Assembly (NCBI RefSeq): GCF_030248535.1
Contig: NZ_JAHGAJ010000019.1
Coordinates: 1-64,000, forward strand
Reading direction: 5' to 3'
DNA: 64,000 nucleotides
Source: Vibrio sp. D404a
GTDB lineage: Bacteria; Pseudomonadota; Gammaproteobacteria; Enterobacterales; Vibrionaceae
This document shows positions 45,458-55,660 of this stretch, piece by piece. The position numbers and the translations under genes were made by a program. The notes below the pieces were generated by a model. That model saw nothing but the letters and a program-made list of their open reading frames with translations. It ran no database searches and was not told the DNA's origin. Within the stretch, counting starts at the first letter, position 1. Each line of letters opens with the position of its first letter.

Positions 45458-45937
45458 TTATTTTTCTTCATGAGTCAGTGTTGCTGGGTCAACATACGCC
45501 TTGGTGCCCCATAGTGGCACGGTAGATAGGCTGTGTTTGAAACTGCCTTCAGTCTCTTTAGTGGTGTAAGACAAGTAGAGCAGGGTTTGGTTTTCTGCAT
45601 CAAAGATACGTCTTACCTTCATGGTTTTGAAGAAGATACTTTTTGACTGCTTAAAGACCACTTCGCCAGAGGCGCTTTTGTCTATTTTTGCAATCATCTC
45701 TGGTGTGATGTCTCCAGTCTGACGACAAGATATAGAGCTGTCACTCGGGTCGGCCAGAGAGAAGTCAGCTTCGATAGAAGCGATATGACAGGTAACACCT
45801 GGGATCTTCTCGTCATCAAGGTGAGAAATCTTAATGTCTTTTAGAGTGAAGAAACCAAGGGATACATCACCCACTTCGTTATCTGAACAACCAGCCAACA
45901 TGGTCATAATACCTAATGCGATTAGGGCTTTTTTCAT
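45458..45937 (-). CDS. creA: CreA-family periplasmic protein, here a predicted lipoprotein
   Basis: A 159-residue CreA homologue (VTCHIASIEADFSLADPSD; SISCRQTGDI; GEVVFKQSKSIFFKTMKV). Function is unknown in all species. The signal carries a lipobox (MLAGC, Cys17), so this version appears lipidated. Cysteines in GVTCHI and ISCRQ are conserved and may form a disulfide. It diverges from a 38-residue lipoprotein gene. Confidence 0.9.
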   Translation of the reverse strand: MKKALIALGIMTMLAGCSDNEVGDVSLGFFTLKDIKISHLDDEKIPGVTCHIASIEADFSLADPSDSSISCRQTGDITPEMIAKIDKSASGEVVFKQSKSIFFKTMKVRRIFDAENQTLLYLSYTTKETEGSFKHSLSTVPLWGTKAYVDPATLTHEEK

Positions 45938-46053
45938 AAGAAGTCCTTTTAATTTATAGAGTTCTGATTACTATAAGGATTATTGAAAGCTTGAATACGA
46001 GTGTAGAGCTTTTCGCTCTATTCGAAAAGAAAGTATTGGGAGAACCTTAATTT

Positions 46054-46170
46054 ATGAAGCATTTAAAGTACTTGTTGGTAGTTACGATGCTATGTATGCT
46101 CTCTGCTTGTAGCTCGGCGCCTAAGCCGACCGTGTGCCTCCCAAATAATTGTGATATTTGGGGATACTAA
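46054..46170 (+). CDS. 38-residue small lipoprotein
   Basis: Short gene starting at ATG 46054 with GGAG 11 bp upstream. The product has a signal with lipobox LSAC (Cys19) and only 20 mature residues, ending PTVCLPNNCDIWGY; two Cys seven residues apart could pair. It lies 17 bp before the next gene and may be co-transcribed with it. Tiny entericidin/Lpp-sized lipoproteins of this kind are usually unannotated. Confidence 0.65.
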   Translation: MKHLKYLLVVTMLCMLSACSSAPKPTVCLPNNCDIWGY

Positions 46171-46187
46171 AAGTAGGTAGTAAAAGA

Positions 46188-46682
46188 ATGAATAATGAAA
46201 TACCTGAAATCGCACAGAAAAAAAATGCGTGGTTACTCAGTCAGCTCGATGTCGCTTACCCAGCGAAAGAGAGCTTACTTGGAAGAGATGTCTATAAAGC
46301 GAATCTCGACAACAGAACCTATCAGCCGCTTTCTGTCGATCAAGCACCCGCCACAATCGAAGAAATACACAAAGTCGATTTCCACAAACTCACCGTTCTT
46401 TTCTCACTTAATCAAGCCAGCGCTTACGAAAGCGAATACGACAAAACGCATATTCTTGAATTCTTAAGCCAGATCATTTTGTCTGATGAACACCAACTTT
46501 ATATTGGGACCGTCGGCTCAGATGTAGTAGCTAGCGCGATCGTGACAAAAACCGAAAGCGAGTTGCTTGTTTCTGACTTGGTTAACCAAGTGGATCAAGA
46601 CATTCTAGGTTTTGCCCAACAACTTATAACGCTATGTGATTCATCTCATCTTTCTACTAACAATGTGTGGGTGGAAAGCTAA
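46188..46682 (+). CDS. Hypothetical cytoplasmic protein
   Basis: A 164-residue soluble, acidic protein without a family I can name. Start ATG 46188 is preferred (AGGTAG about 10 bp upstream); a TTG at 46158 in the same frame overlaps the end of the small lipoprotein gene. The C-terminal half (HQLYIGTVGSDVVASAIVT) has a beta-hairpin pattern reminiscent of an acetyltransferase or ligand-binding fold, but that is weak. Confidence 0.7.
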   Translation: MNNEIPEIAQKKNAWLLSQLDVAYPAKESLLGRDVYKANLDNRTYQPLSVDQAPATIEEIHKVDFHKLTVLFSLNQASAYESEYDKTHILEFLSQIILSDEHQLYIGTVGSDVVASAIVTKTESELLVSDLVNQVDQDILGFAQQLITLCDSSHLSTNNVWVES

Positions 46683-46742
46683 ATTAGGTTTGATAACTAA
46701 GCCGAATCTGTACAATACGCTGTCTGATATAAAGGGTATGGC

Positions 46743-48488
46743 ATGTTTAAAGTATTGGCCGCATTGTGCGGTTTATGGTTCGGCTTATTTAGTTCAGTTT
46801 GTTCTGCACAAGAGTGGGATGTAAAACACATTCTCGTTTTGCATTCCTATGAGCCCTCATACCAGTGGACAGCTGACTTTCAAAAAGGCATTGACGAGGC
46901 GTTGAGTCTATCGCAATTGCCCATCAAGATGTCGGTCGAATATCTTGATACCAAACGTATTAACTCTTCCCAATACTATCAAGCCCTCACTGACTATTTC
47001 TCAGCTAAGTACGCTTCGCATCAATTTGATGGTGTGATCGCCACTGATGACAACGCCGTCACTTTGCTCAATATGATGCCCAACCTCATTTCACGCCAGA
47101 CACCGATTGTCGCAGTGGGGGTTAACGATACCGACGCCAATCTATATCAAGTGACTGACCGAGCAACCATGCTCTATGAAAACGACCACATTGATAAAAA
47201 TATCCAGCTTATTAATGACCTAAGACCTAAGATCCAAAACCTCTATTTCTTAAATGATGACAGTGTCACGTCTGAGCATATTCGTCACGAGCTTTACAAA
47301 GCAATGACAGCATTCCCTCATATCAAGGTGATAGAGATTCGAGAGGAGTCATTGGCCCAAGCAAAAGAGAGGCTTGAAACGATCGATGCCAATGATGCGG
47401 TATTGCTGACCCATTTTAATACTGAGCTTAACCAAGGGATTTATCACAGCTATCAACAGATCGCCGACACCGTGTCGGACGCGAGCAAAGCCCCGGTGTT
47501 TGCTTTATGGCAGTTTTTAATCACAGGCGAGGTACTGGGAGGGTATGTGAATCACTCTAAGAGTATTGGTACTGAAGCTGTGGTCGCTCTCGACAAATAT
47601 CTTCCACTGAATTTCTCGGAACAGATCGATGTTGGAGACAGCAAGCGCTTCGTGTTCAACTTTAACGCCATCAAAAAACTCAGCTTGTTCAATCAGACAC
47701 TGCCAGAGAATACGTTGTTGATTAATGAACCTCGCTCCTTCTTTAAAGAGAACTTTCGTTTGCTTGTGGCTCTGACAATAGTCATAGCAGGTTTGAGCCT
47801 GATTGTGTTGATGCAATATGTCACCATCCGCCAAAAGAGGGAGCTTGCTAAGAAGAACAAACGAATTTTAGCGCTCCAGAAGCAAACGATGTCGGTTCAA
47901 AAGGACATGATTCATGTACTGGGCGAGGCAATAGAAACGCGCTCGGGCGAGACGGGGAATCATGTTAAACGAGTGGCTAAACTCTCAGCGCTGCTTGCCA
48001 AGCATTGTGGCCTAAGCCATCGAGAACAAGATGTCATTGAGATAATCAGCCCAATGCATGATGTGGGCAAAATCTCAGTGCCTGAAGCGATACTCGATAA
48101 ACCCGGGAAACTCACACCGAGTGAGTGGGAGATCATGAAACAACATACGACAGCAGGTTACAAGCTGCTTAAAAGTGGTTCCGGTGATCTCACTAACTTA
48201 GCCGCCATCATCGCTAACGAGCATCATGAACGCTGGGACGGCAAGGGCTACCCTGTGGGCAAACAAGGAGAAGAGATCCATTTGTTTGCAAGGATCACCA
48301 CGGTAGCAGATGTGTTTGATGCGCTATTAAGTGCGCGTTGCTATAAAGAAGCCTGGCCAATCGACAAAGTCAAAGCGCTCTTTGAGCGAGAAGCAGGGTT
48401 ACAGTTCGATCCTAAGCTGGTGGAACATCTATTGAATAATATTGACCAATACATAGCGATTCGCGACCAATACCCGGATTCTCACTAA
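46743..48488 (+). CDS. HD-GYP cyclic-di-GMP phosphodiesterase with periplasmic ABC-type binding domain
   Basis: A 581-residue sensor enzyme. Signal peptide about 1-22, an ABC substrate-binding-protein-like periplasmic domain (about 28-300; HILVLHSYEPSYQWT, GVIATDDNA), one TM helix (about 338-358), a short coil, then an HD-GYP domain (about 380-560). The HD pair is in MHDVGKISVPEAIL and the signature in HHERWDGKGYP. It should break down cyclic-di-GMP in response to a periplasmic ligand, opposing the diguanylate cyclase 5 kb upstream. It starts 60 bp after the hypothetical gene. Confidence 0.93.
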   Translation: MFKVLAALCGLWFGLFSSVCSAQEWDVKHILVLHSYEPSYQWTADFQKGIDEALSLSQLPIKMSVEYLDTKRINSSQYYQALTDYFSAKYASHQFDGVIATDDNAVTLLNMMPNLISRQTPIVAVGVNDTDANLYQVTDRATMLYENDHIDKNIQLINDLRPKIQNLYFLNDDSVTSEHIRHELYKAMTAFPHIKVIEIREESLAQAKERLETIDANDAVLLTHFNTELNQGIYHSYQQIADTVSDASKAPVFALWQFLITGEVLGGYVNHSKSIGTEAVVALDKYLPLNFSEQIDVGDSKRFVFNFNAIKKLSLFNQTLPENTLLINEPRSFFKENFRLLVALTIVIAGLSLIVLMQYVTIRQKRELAKKNKRILALQKQTMSVQKDMIHVLGEAIETRSGETGNHVKRVAKLSALLAKHCGLSHREQDVIEIISPMHDVGKISVPEAILDKPGKLTPSEWEIMKQHTTAGYKLLKSGSGDLTNLAAIIANEHHERWDGKGYPVGKQGEEIHLFARITTVADVFDALLSARCYKEAWPIDKVKALFEREAGLQFDPKLVEHLLNNIDQYIAIRDQYPDSH

Positions 48489-48768
48489 ACTTCTGTACTA
48501 ATCTGCTGATACAAAAACAGGTTTTGGTCACAAGAGTGTCATTTCTTTGTGTTTAAATAATCACCATATCTTCCCAGTTAGCCTGAGCTTTTCGCCAACT
48601 CAGGTATAAAATACCTATAAGCATTTTATAAATAGGGTTATTAGGGTGATCTGTCGCATATTTCGCGAAGTTAATTAAGTGCTTTTGAGGAAAATGCTAC
48701 ATCAGTCATGCCTGTGAAAACCGTATGCCTATAGGATGAAAGTCGGACTTTAGGTAAGTGGGGCAACG

Positions 48769-49494
48769 ATGAGATTAGATCAAACGAAATGTGTGATATT
48801 TGATTGTGATGGAACATTGATAGACAGTGAAAAACTGTGCTGCCAAGCATTAGTGAATGTATTCGCTCAATTTGATGTGTCCGTGTCACTAGAAGATTGT
48901 TATGCACATTTCCAAGGTGGTAAGTTGGCTGATATCTTAATGGATACTCAGAACCGCCTCGGTTTATCTATCTCGATTGATACCCTTGAACCGCTGTACC
49001 GAGTTGAACTTGAAGCTTTATTCCAGCGATTCTTAAAGCCAATGGATGGCGCTATTGAGCTGATTCAATTTCTGAAAGCTCAAGGTATTGAGTTTTGTAT
49101 TGCGTCAAATGCTCCTAAAGAGCGTGTTGAATCGTCGCTAGCGATGACGGGGATGCTTGACGACTTCAAAGGAAAAGTCTTTTCGGCTTTTGATGCCAAT
49201 AGTTGGAAGCCTGAACCAGACCTCATCATGTATACTGCGATGAACATGGGTTTCTTACCCAATGAATGCATCTATGTGGATGATACGATTAAAGGGATTG
49301 AGGCAGGTGTGCGTGCCGGGATCCAATCATTTCGCTTAAGACCTAACCTACCAAGCACTCTCGTTAGAACACCAAAAGCCGACTCCGAAGAGTCAGCCGC
49401 TATTGATATCTACAGCCTTGAAGAGATATCCGCTTGGCTTAATGGCAAGCATTACTCACTTGATACACCATACTCTGGTGCTTTGGTGGGGTAG
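48769..49494 (+). CDS. HAD-family phosphatase, YieH-like
   Basis: A 241-residue HAD subfamily I phosphatase resembling E. coli YieH (6-phosphogluconate phosphatase). Motif I is DCDGTLIDSE, motif II ASNAP, motif III Lys in SWKPEPDLI, and motif IV YVDDTIKG. The cap region FQGGKLADIL fits the family. The extra C-terminal 30 residues overlap an antisense zinc-ribbon gene. The 280 bp upstream hold two small inverted repeats (48582-48604, 48602-48616) and no gene. Confidence 0.88.
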   Translation: MRLDQTKCVIFDCDGTLIDSEKLCCQALVNVFAQFDVSVSLEDCYAHFQGGKLADILMDTQNRLGLSISIDTLEPLYRVELEALFQRFLKPMDGAIELIQFLKAQGIEFCIASNAPKERVESSLAMTGMLDDFKGKVFSAFDANSWKPEPDLIMYTAMNMGFLPNECIYVDDTIKGIEAGVRAGIQSFRLRPNLPSTLVRTPKADSEESAAIDIYSLEEISAWLNGKHYSLDTPYSGALVG

Positions 49495-49648
49495 TATTGG
49501 GTTGTATCCTGACTATTTTACTAAATTGTTTGGTATGGAACCCACAAGCAGCGCAAGTAAACTTCTCTCCACAATTTGAAAGCAGATATTCGTCGTGTTG
49601 GCAAAGCGGGCATGTGATGTCGTCATTTGGTGCGTCTGTTTTATTCAT
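49439..49648 (-). CDS. Small zinc-ribbon protein
   Basis: A 69-residue protein with two CxxC knuckles (TCPLCQ and TCAACGF) 20 residues apart, the pattern of a zinc ribbon. Start ATG 49648 has AGGTGA 5 bp upstream. Its last 18 codons overlap the end of the HAD gene on the other strand by 56 bp. Role unknown; such proteins bind nucleic acid or act as metal chaperones. Confidence 0.7.
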   Translation of the reverse strand: MNKTDAPNDDITCPLCQHDEYLLSNCGEKFTCAACGFHTKQFSKIVRIQPNTTPPKHQSMVYQVSNACH

Positions 49649-49837
49649 TATGTCACCTGCAGCAAGTCAAAAAGCGATAACTTCGCTCTATTAGAGTACC
49701 TCTAAGCCCACTTTTTAAACAGATTTCCTTATTAAGTTTTATTCAATTGCGACTGAGCTCATGCTAATGACTTTACATTAGATAACCTTTTTACGGTCTG
49801 ATATACTGGTACGCAGTACCATAAGTTGGATTCTATT

Positions 49838-50935
49838 GTGAAATATATCATTTTCTTGATGGCCATCGCCTTAACTGGATGTGGCCCCCAAACTTCTGAC
49901 TCATCTGAAGAACAGAGCCAAACTATTCGCAGCGTGAAATTCACAACCGCTGTTTTTCAATCTCATACGCAAACGCGTCAGCTTAGTGGCATTGTGCGCA
50001 GTGCTCAAACATCACCGCTGAGCTTCAAGGTGAACGGTACGGTTAGTCAGCTACTGGTTTCAAAAGGACAACGTGTCGAAAAAGGGCAGGTACTGGCACA
50101 GCTCGAAACCAGTGATTTATTGTTAGCACTTCGCAAAGCGCAAGCTTCATTAGGCGCTGCGCGTGTCGCCAAGCTTCAAGCTGAAGACAAATATCAACGC
50201 TCTGCCAAGCTAAATCTAAAAGGGTTTGTTTCAGAATCTGAATTGATAGCCATTCGTGCTGATCTTGATGCTAAGCAGCAACAAGAGAATCTCGCGCAAA
50301 CGGATTTATCCAATGCAGAGCTGAACCTGAAGCGTGCCAAGCTTTATGCTCCATTCTCAGGTCAGATCAGCCAAGTACAGGTCGACGAGTTTACAAAGAT
50401 CAATTCAGGACAGAAGATCATGGAACTGGTTAATGACTTTGCTTACGAAGTGGATTTTCTTGTGCCCGAGTCATTGATAAGAGAGGTTGCTTACGGAGAT
50501 GAAGCCAAAGTAACCATCTCAGCACTTAACAATCAAACCTTGCAAGGTACCGTGTCTGAGATTGGTGCTGTTGTTGAGCGCGGCAACGCCTACTCGGTGA
50601 CGTTACAATTGAATGACTCTAATCTATCTTTGAGAAACGGCATGTCAGCGGATGTAGAGCTGTCTATTGGTGGTGAGAGTCAAAATGTTGTTCTACTGCC
50701 ATTGGAGGCATTCGACCTTAATGATCGTAGCCCTGATTTGAGTGGTGATAACGCAGCGATTTATATTGTCGCTCCGGAATCAAATATCCTAGAAAAGCGT
50801 TATGTCAAAACAAAACGCAACATTAATGCTCAGGTAGTGGTACTGAATAATCTCTCTGAGGGTGAAAAGGTAGTCACAGCAGGTATCCCTTATTTGTATG
50901 AGGGTCAGGAAGTCACGCTTTGGCAAGGCCTGTAG
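49838..50935 (+). CDS. RND efflux periplasmic adaptor (MFP), lipoprotein
   Basis: A 365-residue HlyD/AcrA-family adaptor joining the RND pump to an outer-membrane channel. Start GTG 49838 gives a compact signal with lipobox ALTGC (GGA 7 bp upstream); a TTG at 49826 is in frame. A lipoyl half-motif (VNGTVSQLLVSKGQRVEKGQVLAQL, about 57-82), coiled-coil hairpin (about 85-140), beta barrel and membrane-proximal domain follow. It forms an operon with the pump gene 9 bp downstream. Substrates unknown. Confidence 0.93.
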   Translation: MKYIIFLMAIALTGCGPQTSDSSEEQSQTIRSVKFTTAVFQSHTQTRQLSGIVRSAQTSPLSFKVNGTVSQLLVSKGQRVEKGQVLAQLETSDLLLALRKAQASLGAARVAKLQAEDKYQRSAKLNLKGFVSESELIAIRADLDAKQQQENLAQTDLSNAELNLKRAKLYAPFSGQISQVQVDEFTKINSGQKIMELVNDFAYEVDFLVPESLIREVAYGDEAKVTISALNNQTLQGTVSEIGAVVERGNAYSVTLQLNDSNLSLRNGMSADVELSIGGESQNVVLLPLEAFDLNDRSPDLSGDNAAIYIVAPESNILEKRYVKTKRNINAQVVVLNNLSEGEKVVTAGIPYLYEGQEVTLWQGL

Positions 50936-50944
50936 GAGAGCGGT

Positions 50945-53900
50945 ATGCACAAAATTACTGAGCTTGCTCTCAAACACTACCGTTTTACTCAAGTCTTCTT
51001 AGCTATGCTCTTCGTTCTCGGTGTGAGCACGTTTCAGAATGCGCCAAGCAAAGAAGATCCGGAGATCCTAATCCGCAGCGCCGTCGTGGTTGCACAATTT
51101 CCGGGTATGTCGCCTGACCGTATAGAGAAATTCATTACCAAACCATTAGAACGCGAAATCAAACAGATCCCAGAAGTTACAGAGATAAAGTCTTGGTCTC
51201 GTACTGGAGTGGCACAGATAACGGTCACGGTACACGACAAATATTTCAATCTGCAGCCGATTTGGGATACGTTGCGTAACCGTATGGACAGCATGAAAGG
51301 CAGTCTGCCAGACGGCACTGCAGGTCCCTTTGTTAACGATGAGTTTGGACGTGTGTACTCGGCGACGATTGCCTTAACGGGCGACGGTTTCGACCATCAC
51401 GAGTTACGAAAAACGGCGGAGGCCATTCAAGATAGGCTCAGCAGCGTTCAAACGGTTTCTCAAGTCGAACTTTATGGTGTCAACGAAGAGCGAATCTGGG
51501 TCAATGCCAAACACAGTGCTTTGACTAATGAGAAGTTTCAATTTCGACAAATCGTATCGGCACTGCAAGCGCGAAATGTTGTGTTGCCGGGCGGGGTAAT
51601 TGAAACGGATACATTGCAAGTTGAGATAGAGCCTACCGGAAATTTTAACTCGGTTGAAGAGATCCTAGAGCTGGATCTTAATGAGCGTGAGTCAGGTAAT
51701 ACCGTCTATTTGCGAGACTTGGCCGACGTGGAAGTTGGCTACGAAGACCCATTCAATACGCCGGTATACTTTAATGGCAAAAAGGCGGTGATCATCGCTG
51801 CCTCTATGGCGTCTGGCAGTCAAAGCGATGCTTTTGGTGTCAAAGTTAAAGAGTTCATTGCTGAAGTAGAGAGCGACCTTCCTCTTGGAATGCAGCTTGA
51901 GTTAGCGACGTTTCAGCCCGAAAAAGTGAGTGCTGCGGTTAACTCGGCGACCACCAACCTAATGCAGACAGTTGCGGTCGTGTTGGCTGTGGTCATGGCG
52001 TTCTTGGGTCTGAGAATGGGGCTGATCATTGGCAGTATCGTGCCATTAACCATTCTACTCACCGTTATCGGCATGTCAGTTTGGGGCGTTGAACTCCAAA
52101 GGATGTCGATTGCTGCAATCATCATCTCGCTTGGCCTGTTGGTGGACAATGGCATTGTGATGGCCGAGTTCATTAAGAGTAAAGTCTCTGAAGGTGTAGA
52201 GCGTGTTGAAGCTGCGGTCATGGCGTCTAAAGCGATGGCTATTCCACTGCTTACGTCATCTTTAACCACCATTCTGGCCTTTATGCCGCTACTGCTCGCA
52301 CAAGATGTCACTGGCGAGTATCTGCGTTCGCTGTCACAGGTGATCACAGTGGCTTTGCTGTCTTCATGGTTCCTGTGTTTGTTTGCAACACCGGCGCTTT
52401 GTGTTTGGTTTATTAAACCCGGTGAAGTTGAACGAACTGAAGGTAAAGAGGCGCAACTCTCGGCATTTCACGTCGCGTATCGTCGGTTTGTCAGTACGAT
52501 CCTGAATCTACGTCTGACGACATTAGCGGTTGTGATCGCGGTGTTTGCGGTATCGATTTATAGCTTTCGTTTTGTGACGGTTCAATTCATGCCGGGCTCT
52601 GAGAGAAACCAATATCTGGTGTTTATTGATCTGCCAGCAGGAACGAAAGTTGAGGAATCAGATCGCGTTTCAAAACGGTTAGAAGATTGGCTGCTCGATA
52701 AAGAGCAGAACCCAGATATTGTCAGTATGGCTCGTTACGTTGGGGATGGTGGTCCGAGATTTTTCTTAGCACTGTCACCGGTTGACCGAGCGCCAAACCG
52801 TGTATTTATGGTCGTCAACACAATCGATTATGAGTCAGCTCTGGATATGGTGCAGAAAACCAATCGCTTTATTACGCAACAATTACCTGAAGCAAGTGGT
52901 CAGGCGAAGCGCATGTGGCTGGGTGGCACTGAACTTGGATTGGTTGAGTATCAAGTCGTCGGTAAAGATATTGATGTGATTCAGAATATCGCTAAGAAAA
53001 TCGAGTTATCACTTCGACAAATTCCGGGCGCAGTGGGAGTCGCAAATGATTGGGAGAATAACGTTCCCAAGTTGATTCTTGATATCGACCAAGCGCAAGC
53101 CATTCGAGCGGGCGTGAGCAGTCGAGACATTGCAACCAGCCTTGATAGCTACTTGCGTGGTAAAGAGGTCACTAGCTTTAGAAATGACGAAGACGTGATC
53201 CCTGTGATTGTGGGTGCAGCGGAGTCTGAGAAAACATTAGAAAAGTTATTTACCACACAGATTGTTTCATCAACCAATGGTGAGTCGCTACCTTTGGTAC
53301 AGTTTGCTTCAATTATCGCAGTCAGTGAACCAGCGGTCATTCGTCGCTTTGATTTAGAGCGTACTGTCACTATCAGCGTTAAGCATGAATCGTTGCAAGC
53401 GAGTGAGCTAAATAAACTGGTGCAGCCAGCCTTGGAGGAGATTGATTTGCCTCCAGGCTACCGCATTGCTTTAGGCGGTGAACTAAAAGGGGCGAGCAAA
53501 GCCAATGGCGCGCTGTTTGGTTATCTTCCACAGTGTTTTGCTGTGATGATTTTGCTGCTTTTACTGCAGTTTAATTCGATTCGCCGTCCGTTGATCATTT
53601 TGCTGACGATTCCACTCTCTTTGATTGGTGCTGTATCAGGTTTGCTAGTGACAGGGGCTTATTTTACCTTCCCTGCGATGTTAGGTATTTTCAGCTTGGC
53701 AGGCATCATTATTAACAATGGTATTGTGTTGATTGATTGCATAGAGCAGAACAGAAGCAATGGTGAGAGAGTGCGAGAGGCGATTATTTCAGCTTGTACG
53801 ACGCGACTGCGTCCGATTGTGATGACGACACTCACTACGATTCTTGGCCTTGTGCCACTCGCGATTTCGGGAGGTGAGTTCTGGTATTCGATGTCTATCG

Positions 53901-54016
53901 TAATGATCTTTGGAATGATCGTAGGGACGGTATTAACGCTTGGCGTCGTGCCAGTGTTGTACAGTTTGTTTTTTAGAGACCAGCTAGAGCCGGAAGCGAA
54001 GTTAGTTTCAGATTAA
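50945..54016 (+). CDS. RND-family efflux pump (AcrB-like permease)
   Basis: A 1023-residue RND transporter, the usual length, with 12 predicted TM helices and two large periplasmic loops. TM4 carries the proton-relay acidic residue in ISLGLLVDNGIVMAEFI, and TM10/11 includes SLAGIIINNGIVLID. It belongs to the HAE1-like group closer to the shorter, non-AcrB drug/lipid pumps (start HKITELALKHYRFTQVFL). It forms an inner-membrane complex with the adaptor just upstream. Substrate not deducible. Confidence 0.94.
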   Translation: MHKITELALKHYRFTQVFLAMLFVLGVSTFQNAPSKEDPEILIRSAVVVAQFPGMSPDRIEKFITKPLEREIKQIPEVTEIKSWSRTGVAQITVTVHDKYFNLQPIWDTLRNRMDSMKGSLPDGTAGPFVNDEFGRVYSATIALTGDGFDHHELRKTAEAIQDRLSSVQTVSQVELYGVNEERIWVNAKHSALTNEKFQFRQIVSALQARNVVLPGGVIETDTLQVEIEPTGNFNSVEEILELDLNERESGNTVYLRDLADVEVGYEDPFNTPVYFNGKKAVIIAASMASGSQSDAFGVKVKEFIAEVESDLPLGMQLELATFQPEKVSAAVNSATTNLMQTVAVVLAVVMAFLGLRMGLIIGSIVPLTILLTVIGMSVWGVELQRMSIAAIIISLGLLVDNGIVMAEFIKSKVSEGVERVEAAVMASKAMAIPLLTSSLTTILAFMPLLLAQDVTGEYLRSLSQVITVALLSSWFLCLFATPALCVWFIKPGEVERTEGKEAQLSAFHVAYRRFVSTILNLRLTTLAVVIAVFAVSIYSFRFVTVQFMPGSERNQYLVFIDLPAGTKVEESDRVSKRLEDWLLDKEQNPDIVSMARYVGDGGPRFFLALSPVDRAPNRVFMVVNTIDYESALDMVQKTNRFITQQLPEASGQAKRMWLGGTELGLVEYQVVGKDIDVIQNIAKKIELSLRQIPGAVGVANDWENNVPKLILDIDQAQAIRAGVSSRDIATSLDSYLRGKEVTSFRNDEDVIPVIVGAAESEKTLEKLFTTQIVSSTNGESLPLVQFASIIAVSEPAVIRRFDLERTVTISVKHESLQASELNKLVQPALEEIDLPPGYRIALGGELKGASKANGALFGYLPQCFAVMILLLLLQFNSIRRPLIILLTIPLSLIGAVSGLLVTGAYFTFPAMLGIFSLAGIIINNGIVLIDCIEQNRSNGERVREAIISACTTRLRPIVMTTLTTILGLVPLAISGGEFWYSMSIVMIFGMIVGTVLTLGVVPVLYSLFFRDQLEPEAKLVSD

Positions 54017-54025
54017 CGAGATGGC

Positions 54026-54056
54026 AAAAAAGAAGGACTCCACGGAGTCCTTCTTT
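54026..54056. terminator. Bidirectional terminator between RND operon and MCP
   Basis: AAAGAAGGACTCC-AC-GGAGTCCTTCTTT with A/T flanks on both sides; it serves the two converging genes. Confidence 0.9.
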
Positions 54057-54084
54057 CGTTTTAGGTGTTTATCAAAGCAAGGCG

Positions 54085-55512
54085 CTAAGTGCGGTATTTC
54101 GCTAAGGTTTTAGACAGCGAGATAGAAGCGGCCGTAAGAGTAGAAACACCGTTAGACGTGTTTTGAGCGACTTCTTTGATGACATCAGATTGGCTGCGAA
54201 TGTCATTTAGCTCTGCTGCGATACTGTTAGCAACATTACTTTGCTCATCGGCAGAAGAGGCGATCTGTGCACTCATGTCCATCAGAGCACGTGCCGAGTC
54301 TGAGATTGAGTTTACATCATCACCGATGTTGGAAATCAATTGGCTACTCGTCTGCGCTTGATCTACGGTTTGCTCAGTAATTTTGGCGATGTTTTGGCTC
54401 TCTTGTTGCAGGCGTTCAATCATCGCTTGAATTTCGACTGTCGCAGATTGAGTACGGCTAGCAAGGGTACGAACCTCATCAGCAACAACCGCAAAACCAC
54501 GACCTTGTTCACCTGCACGTGCTGCTTCAATGGCTGCGTTTAGTGCTAGCAGGTTGGTTTGCTCTGAAATCGCGTTGATAGTGGTGATCACCTCATTGAT
54601 TTGACTGGTGTTGTCATTAAGGCTAGTTACAGATGATGACGCTTGTTCAATCAAAGATGACAGTGTGGTGATCTCAGCGATTGCTTGCTGTACTTTGCCG
54701 TGGCTTTGGTTAATTGCGTGGGCATCATTTTCTGTTTGCTCGGTTGAGCGTGCTGCGATGTTTGAAACTTCGTTTGCAGAAGCTGTCATTTCATCCATTG
54801 CTGTTGCAACAGAATCAAGAGACGCGTGCTGGCTACTAATTTGAGTTTCACTACGTTTCGCTTCTGCTTCAAACGAAGAAGAGGTTTCACTGAGTGTTGC
54901 CGCACTTTCATTGACGTTGTTTACAAGCTCGCTCAAGGTGTCCATAGAGCGGTCTAGTGCACAACCAATCGTACCAAACTCATCACGTCCAGGGTGGAAG
55001 CCAAGTCGAGAGCTTAGGTCACCATCACCAATCTTTTGAGTTGTGGAGTAGAGTACCCAAAGAGCGCCACCAATAAAGGTCGCAACCCAGTAGCAAAAAA
55101 GACCAAATGGAACACACCATAAGAAACTGAGTAAAAAGGTATTCAGTGCGTTCTGCTTTTGCTGCTCTGTGTCAGTTGTAGCTAGGGTAAGCGAGTAGTA
55201 TTGACCATCCTTACCTTGCTGTGTTGCGGTAACGGATCCGTTGTTGTGAATGTACGTCTCAGTTGAGGTTACGCTTGAAGAGCGGTTAAGAAGGGAAGAC
55301 TCAGGTGAGTCAGCAACAGACAACATACCTTTGAGTTGTTGTTCGGCTTGTGTCTTTGCATTTTGCTCAATTTGATTGAGCTGAGTGAGATAGTTGTTCG
55401 TTGATAGACTGCCTAAAGCAACTAAAAAGATGAGGAAAATAACCCACATTTTGTCGTTAATCGACATCTTAATAAACAGTTTGTCTATCGTTCGAAACTG
55501 AACTTCTTTCAT
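54085..55512 (-). CDS. Methyl-accepting chemotaxis protein with short periplasmic region
   Basis: A 475-residue chemoreceptor. TM1 about 22-42 and TM2 about 128-152 enclose only about 85 periplasmic residues, too short for a full Cache or four-helix sensor. HAMP follows and then the signalling domain with hairpin tip [19 protein letters not shown] near 316-334. There is no C-terminal pentapeptide. It may sense through a small PilJ/Tar-like or membrane-embedded region. It is monocistronic and convergent with the RND operon. Confidence 0.94.
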   Translation of the reverse strand: MKEVQFRTIDKLFIKMSINDKMWVIFLIFLVALGSLSTNNYLTQLNQIEQNAKTQAEQQLKGMLSVADSPESSLLNRSSSVTSTETYIHNNGSVTATQQGKDGQYYSLTLATTDTEQQKQNALNTFLLSFLWCVPFGLFCYWVATFIGGALWVLYSTTQKIGDGDLSSRLGFHPGRDEFGTIGCALDRSMDTLSELVNNVNESAATLSETSSSFEAEAKRSETQISSQHASLDSVATAMDEMTASANEVSNIAARSTEQTENDAHAINQSHGKVQQAIAEITTLSSLIEQASSSVTSLNDNTSQINEVITTINAISEQTNLLALNAAIEAARAGEQGRGFAVVADEVRTLASRTQSATVEIQAMIERLQQESQNIAKITEQTVDQAQTSSQLISNIGDDVNSISDSARALMDMSAQIASSADEQSNVANSIAAELNDIRSQSDVIKEVAQNTSNGVSTLTAASISLSKTLAKYRT

Positions 55513-55660
55513 GATAACTCCACGATAATTCCTTTTAACGTGGACTTTAAATAACCGAACGCAATAAATATGTGATCTGAGTCGTGTCTTTATGAAATCT
55601 AATGATAATCAATTTCTATAATTGGGACTCAGATCAATCACTTTTGATAAATTAATCAGT

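Noticed and set aside
48489..48768. Cyclic-di-GMP riboswitch before the YieH-like gene
   Set aside because: No GEMM core sequence; only two short inverted repeats are present.
55600..55625. Fur-like sequence near tyrP 3' end
   Set aside because: Only a half-site (AATGATAATC) without a second arm, and between two gene ends on the same strand.
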